Of a DNA stretch of 64,000 bases, positions 62,921 through 64,000 are shown piece after piece. Made by a program: the position numbers and the translations under genes. This DNA comes from Streptomyces himalayensis subsp. himalayensis (GTDB lineage: Bacteria > Actinomycetota > Actinomycetes > Streptomycetales > Streptomycetaceae). Below the pieces are notes generated by a model. The model was not told the origin of the DNA and did no database searches. It saw nothing but the letters and a program-made list of their open reading frames with translations. How positions within the stretch are numbered: position 1 is the stretch's first letter; every line of letters starts with the position of its first letter. The DNA lies in the NCBI RefSeq assembly GCF_013778455.1, contig NZ_JACEHE010000017.1:124001-188000 (forward strand), written 5' to 3'.

Positions 62921-63448
62921 ATGAAGACCACCCCGCAGGACAAGGCGACCGAGCAGGTCAAGGACGCCGTCGACGCGATCATCGAGCAGTGGGCCACCGT
63001 CAGGCCCGATCTCGACACCACCGCGATGGAGGTCTTCGGCCGCGTCTACCGGCTCGCGCGCACGATGGGCGACCGCGTCGAGAAGGTGTACGCCCCCTTC
63101 GGCATCTCGCGTGGCGAGTTCGACGTGCTCGCCACACTGCGCCGGGCCGACAAGCCGTACACGCTCTCGCCGCGCCAGCTCTCCGCGGCGCTGATGCTGA
63201 CCACCGGCGGCATGACCGGCCGCCTCGACAAGCTGGAGCGGGCCGGGCTGCTGCGCCGCTCCCCCGACCCGCACGACCGGCGTGCGCTCCAAGTCACGCT
63301 CACCGAGAAGGGGTTGGCTGTCGTCGAGGAGGCGGTCGTCGCGGGCCTTCAGGTGCAGACCGAGGCGCTGTCGGCGCTCGACGAACAGCAGGCCGGCCAA
63401 TTGGCCGACCTGCTGCGGAAGTTGCTCGCGGGCGCGAGCAGCGACTGA
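62921..63448 (+). CDS. MarR family transcriptional regulator
   Basis: A 175-residue winged-helix regulator. The DNA-binding part contains SPRQLSAALMLTTGGMTGRLDKLERAGLL and the wing SPDPHDRRALQVTLTEKG. Long helices at both ends form the dimer. Divergent from the EamA exporter, with a palindromic operator candidate between, the classic layout of a repressor and its pump. Confidence 0.94.
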   Translation: MKTTPQDKATEQVKDAVDAIIEQWATVRPDLDTTAMEVFGRVYRLARTMGDRVEKVYAPFGISRGEFDVLATLRRADKPYTLSPRQLSAALMLTTGGMTGRLDKLERAGLLRRSPDPHDRRALQVTLTEKGLAVVEEAVVAGLQVQTEALSALDEQQAGQLADLLRKLLAGASSD

Positions 63449-63464
63449 CGCTTACGTACGACGT

Positions 63465-64000
63465 TCAGTTGCCCGCCGTCGTGGGCTGTTCCCCCACCGC
63501 GGAACGCCTGCCCACAGCCGTGGCGACCGCGTCCTCGATCGTCGTCGCGTCCGCCGACTCCGACGCCCACGCCACGTACCCGTCCGGCCGCACCAGCAGC
63601 GTCGTGCGGCGGTCGCTCGTCCAACGGGTCACTGTGAGACGGTCCTTGCGGTCGCCGGCGTCGATGGCGGTGGCGTCGGCCGCGGTGATCAGGACGAACT
63701 TCCCGCCCCGCAGGGCCTCGTAGAGGCGGCCACCCTCCAGGGCCACGTCCGGGACGCGCTTGCCGGTGAGCGGGTGGGCGCCGCGCGGCGCCGGGTACGC
63801 GTAGCCGATGCCGGTGATCTGGCCGACCATCTTGGTGCGGGCGGGGCGCGCGATGCCGAGGAACGCGGTGAGCGCGGCGCGGGCCGCCAGCGTCCACGGG
63901 TACTTCGCCATCGCGAGCCGCACGATTCCGCCGCTGGAGCGCAGCACGGCCTTGCCGACCGGGTGCCGCTCGGTCTGGTAAGTGTTCAGCAGGCCTTCCG
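63465..64000 (-). CDS. FAD-dependent monooxygenase, C-terminal part
   Basis: The C-terminal ~178 residues of a PHBH/UbiH-type flavin monooxygenase; the N-terminus with the FAD-binding fold lies outside the window. The opening residues LLNTYQTERHPVGKAVL are the family's helix after the FAD domain. A thioredoxin-like C-terminal domain follows (GKRVPDVALEGGRLYEALRGG, then VRPDGYVAWAS). The last ~20 residues are encoded by part of the dispersed element. Convergent with the MarR gene. Confidence 0.88.
   Translation of the reverse strand, partial: EGLLNTYQTERHPVGKAVLRSSGGIVRLAMAKYPWTLAARAALTAFLGIARPARTKMVGQITGIGYAYPAPRGAHPLTGKRVPDVALEGGRLYEALRGGKFVLITAADATAIDAGDRKDRLTVTRWTSDRRTTLLVRPDGYVAWASESADATTIEDAVATAVGRRSAVGEQPTTAGN
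63478..63522 (+). repeat. Dispersed palindromic element, copy D (shortened)
   Basis: GTCGTGGGCTG, then CCCCCAC, then GCGGAACGCCTGCCCACAG. It matches the two ends of copy B (30061-30150) with the middle lost. It lies inside the 3' end of the monooxygenase gene. Confidence 0.75.

Overview
The window is high-GC chromosomal DNA from an actinomycete, almost certainly a Streptomyces. The evidence is codon use with G or C at nearly every third position, many GTG starts, paired ClpP1/ClpP2, an RNase E with very long disordered arms, a Rv2466c-type thioredoxin-fold protein, and the gene order obg-rpmA-rplU / rne / mre-mrd-rodA / ndk-folC-valS / clpX-clpP2-clpP1-tig known from Streptomyces chromosomes. 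The species cannot be read from the sequence. I see no insertion sequence, prophage, CRISPR array, rRNA operon or biosynthetic cluster.

Left part (1-12 kb, all minus strand): 3' truncated obg, rpmA, rplU, a secreted phospholipase-D-fold protein, a 1417-residue RNase E/G, and a three-gene unit with two radical-SAM-linked proteins flanking a membrane protein built from LTPVGHG repeats. 12-27 kb (mostly minus): a CYTH-CHAD protein, the cell-shape/spore-wall cluster rodA-mrdA-mreD-mreC-mreB, ndk, a DUF4233 protein, folC and valS, then one plus-strand proline-rich membrane protein. 27-32 kb: clpX, clpP2, clpP1 (with a ClgR-type box upstream of clpP1), tig, tRNA-Pro and tRNA-Gly.

32-45 kb is more mixed: a small membrane protein, an acyltransferase, an HD-domain protein, a PP2C phosphatase, an Eis-like acetyltransferase, a Nei/Fpg glycosylase, rpiB, three paralogous amino-acid permeases with bioY between the first and second, and a DsbA-like protein. 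45-64 kb carries two M1 aminopeptidases (13 kb apart), an orphan AbiEi/DUF559-like protein, a Tat-exported metallophosphoesterase, a NUDIX hydrolase, a large secreted subtilase, an ECF-like sigma factor with a membrane anti-sigma candidate, asd, a Uma2 protein overlapping a 54-codon gene, and an EamA exporter divergent from a MarR regulator. A 5'-truncated FAD monooxygenase closes the window.

Together the left half is housekeeping (ribosome, RNA processing, cell wall, folate, protein quality control) and the right half is accessory uptake, export, proteolysis and regulation. The least explained pieces are the radical-SAM/RNase E/ribosomal protein neighbourhood with its repeat membrane protein, the Uma2-small protein pair, the orphan AbiEi/DUF559 protein, several short tandem repeats between genes, and a dispersed palindromic element that in two places supplies the C-terminus of a protein.
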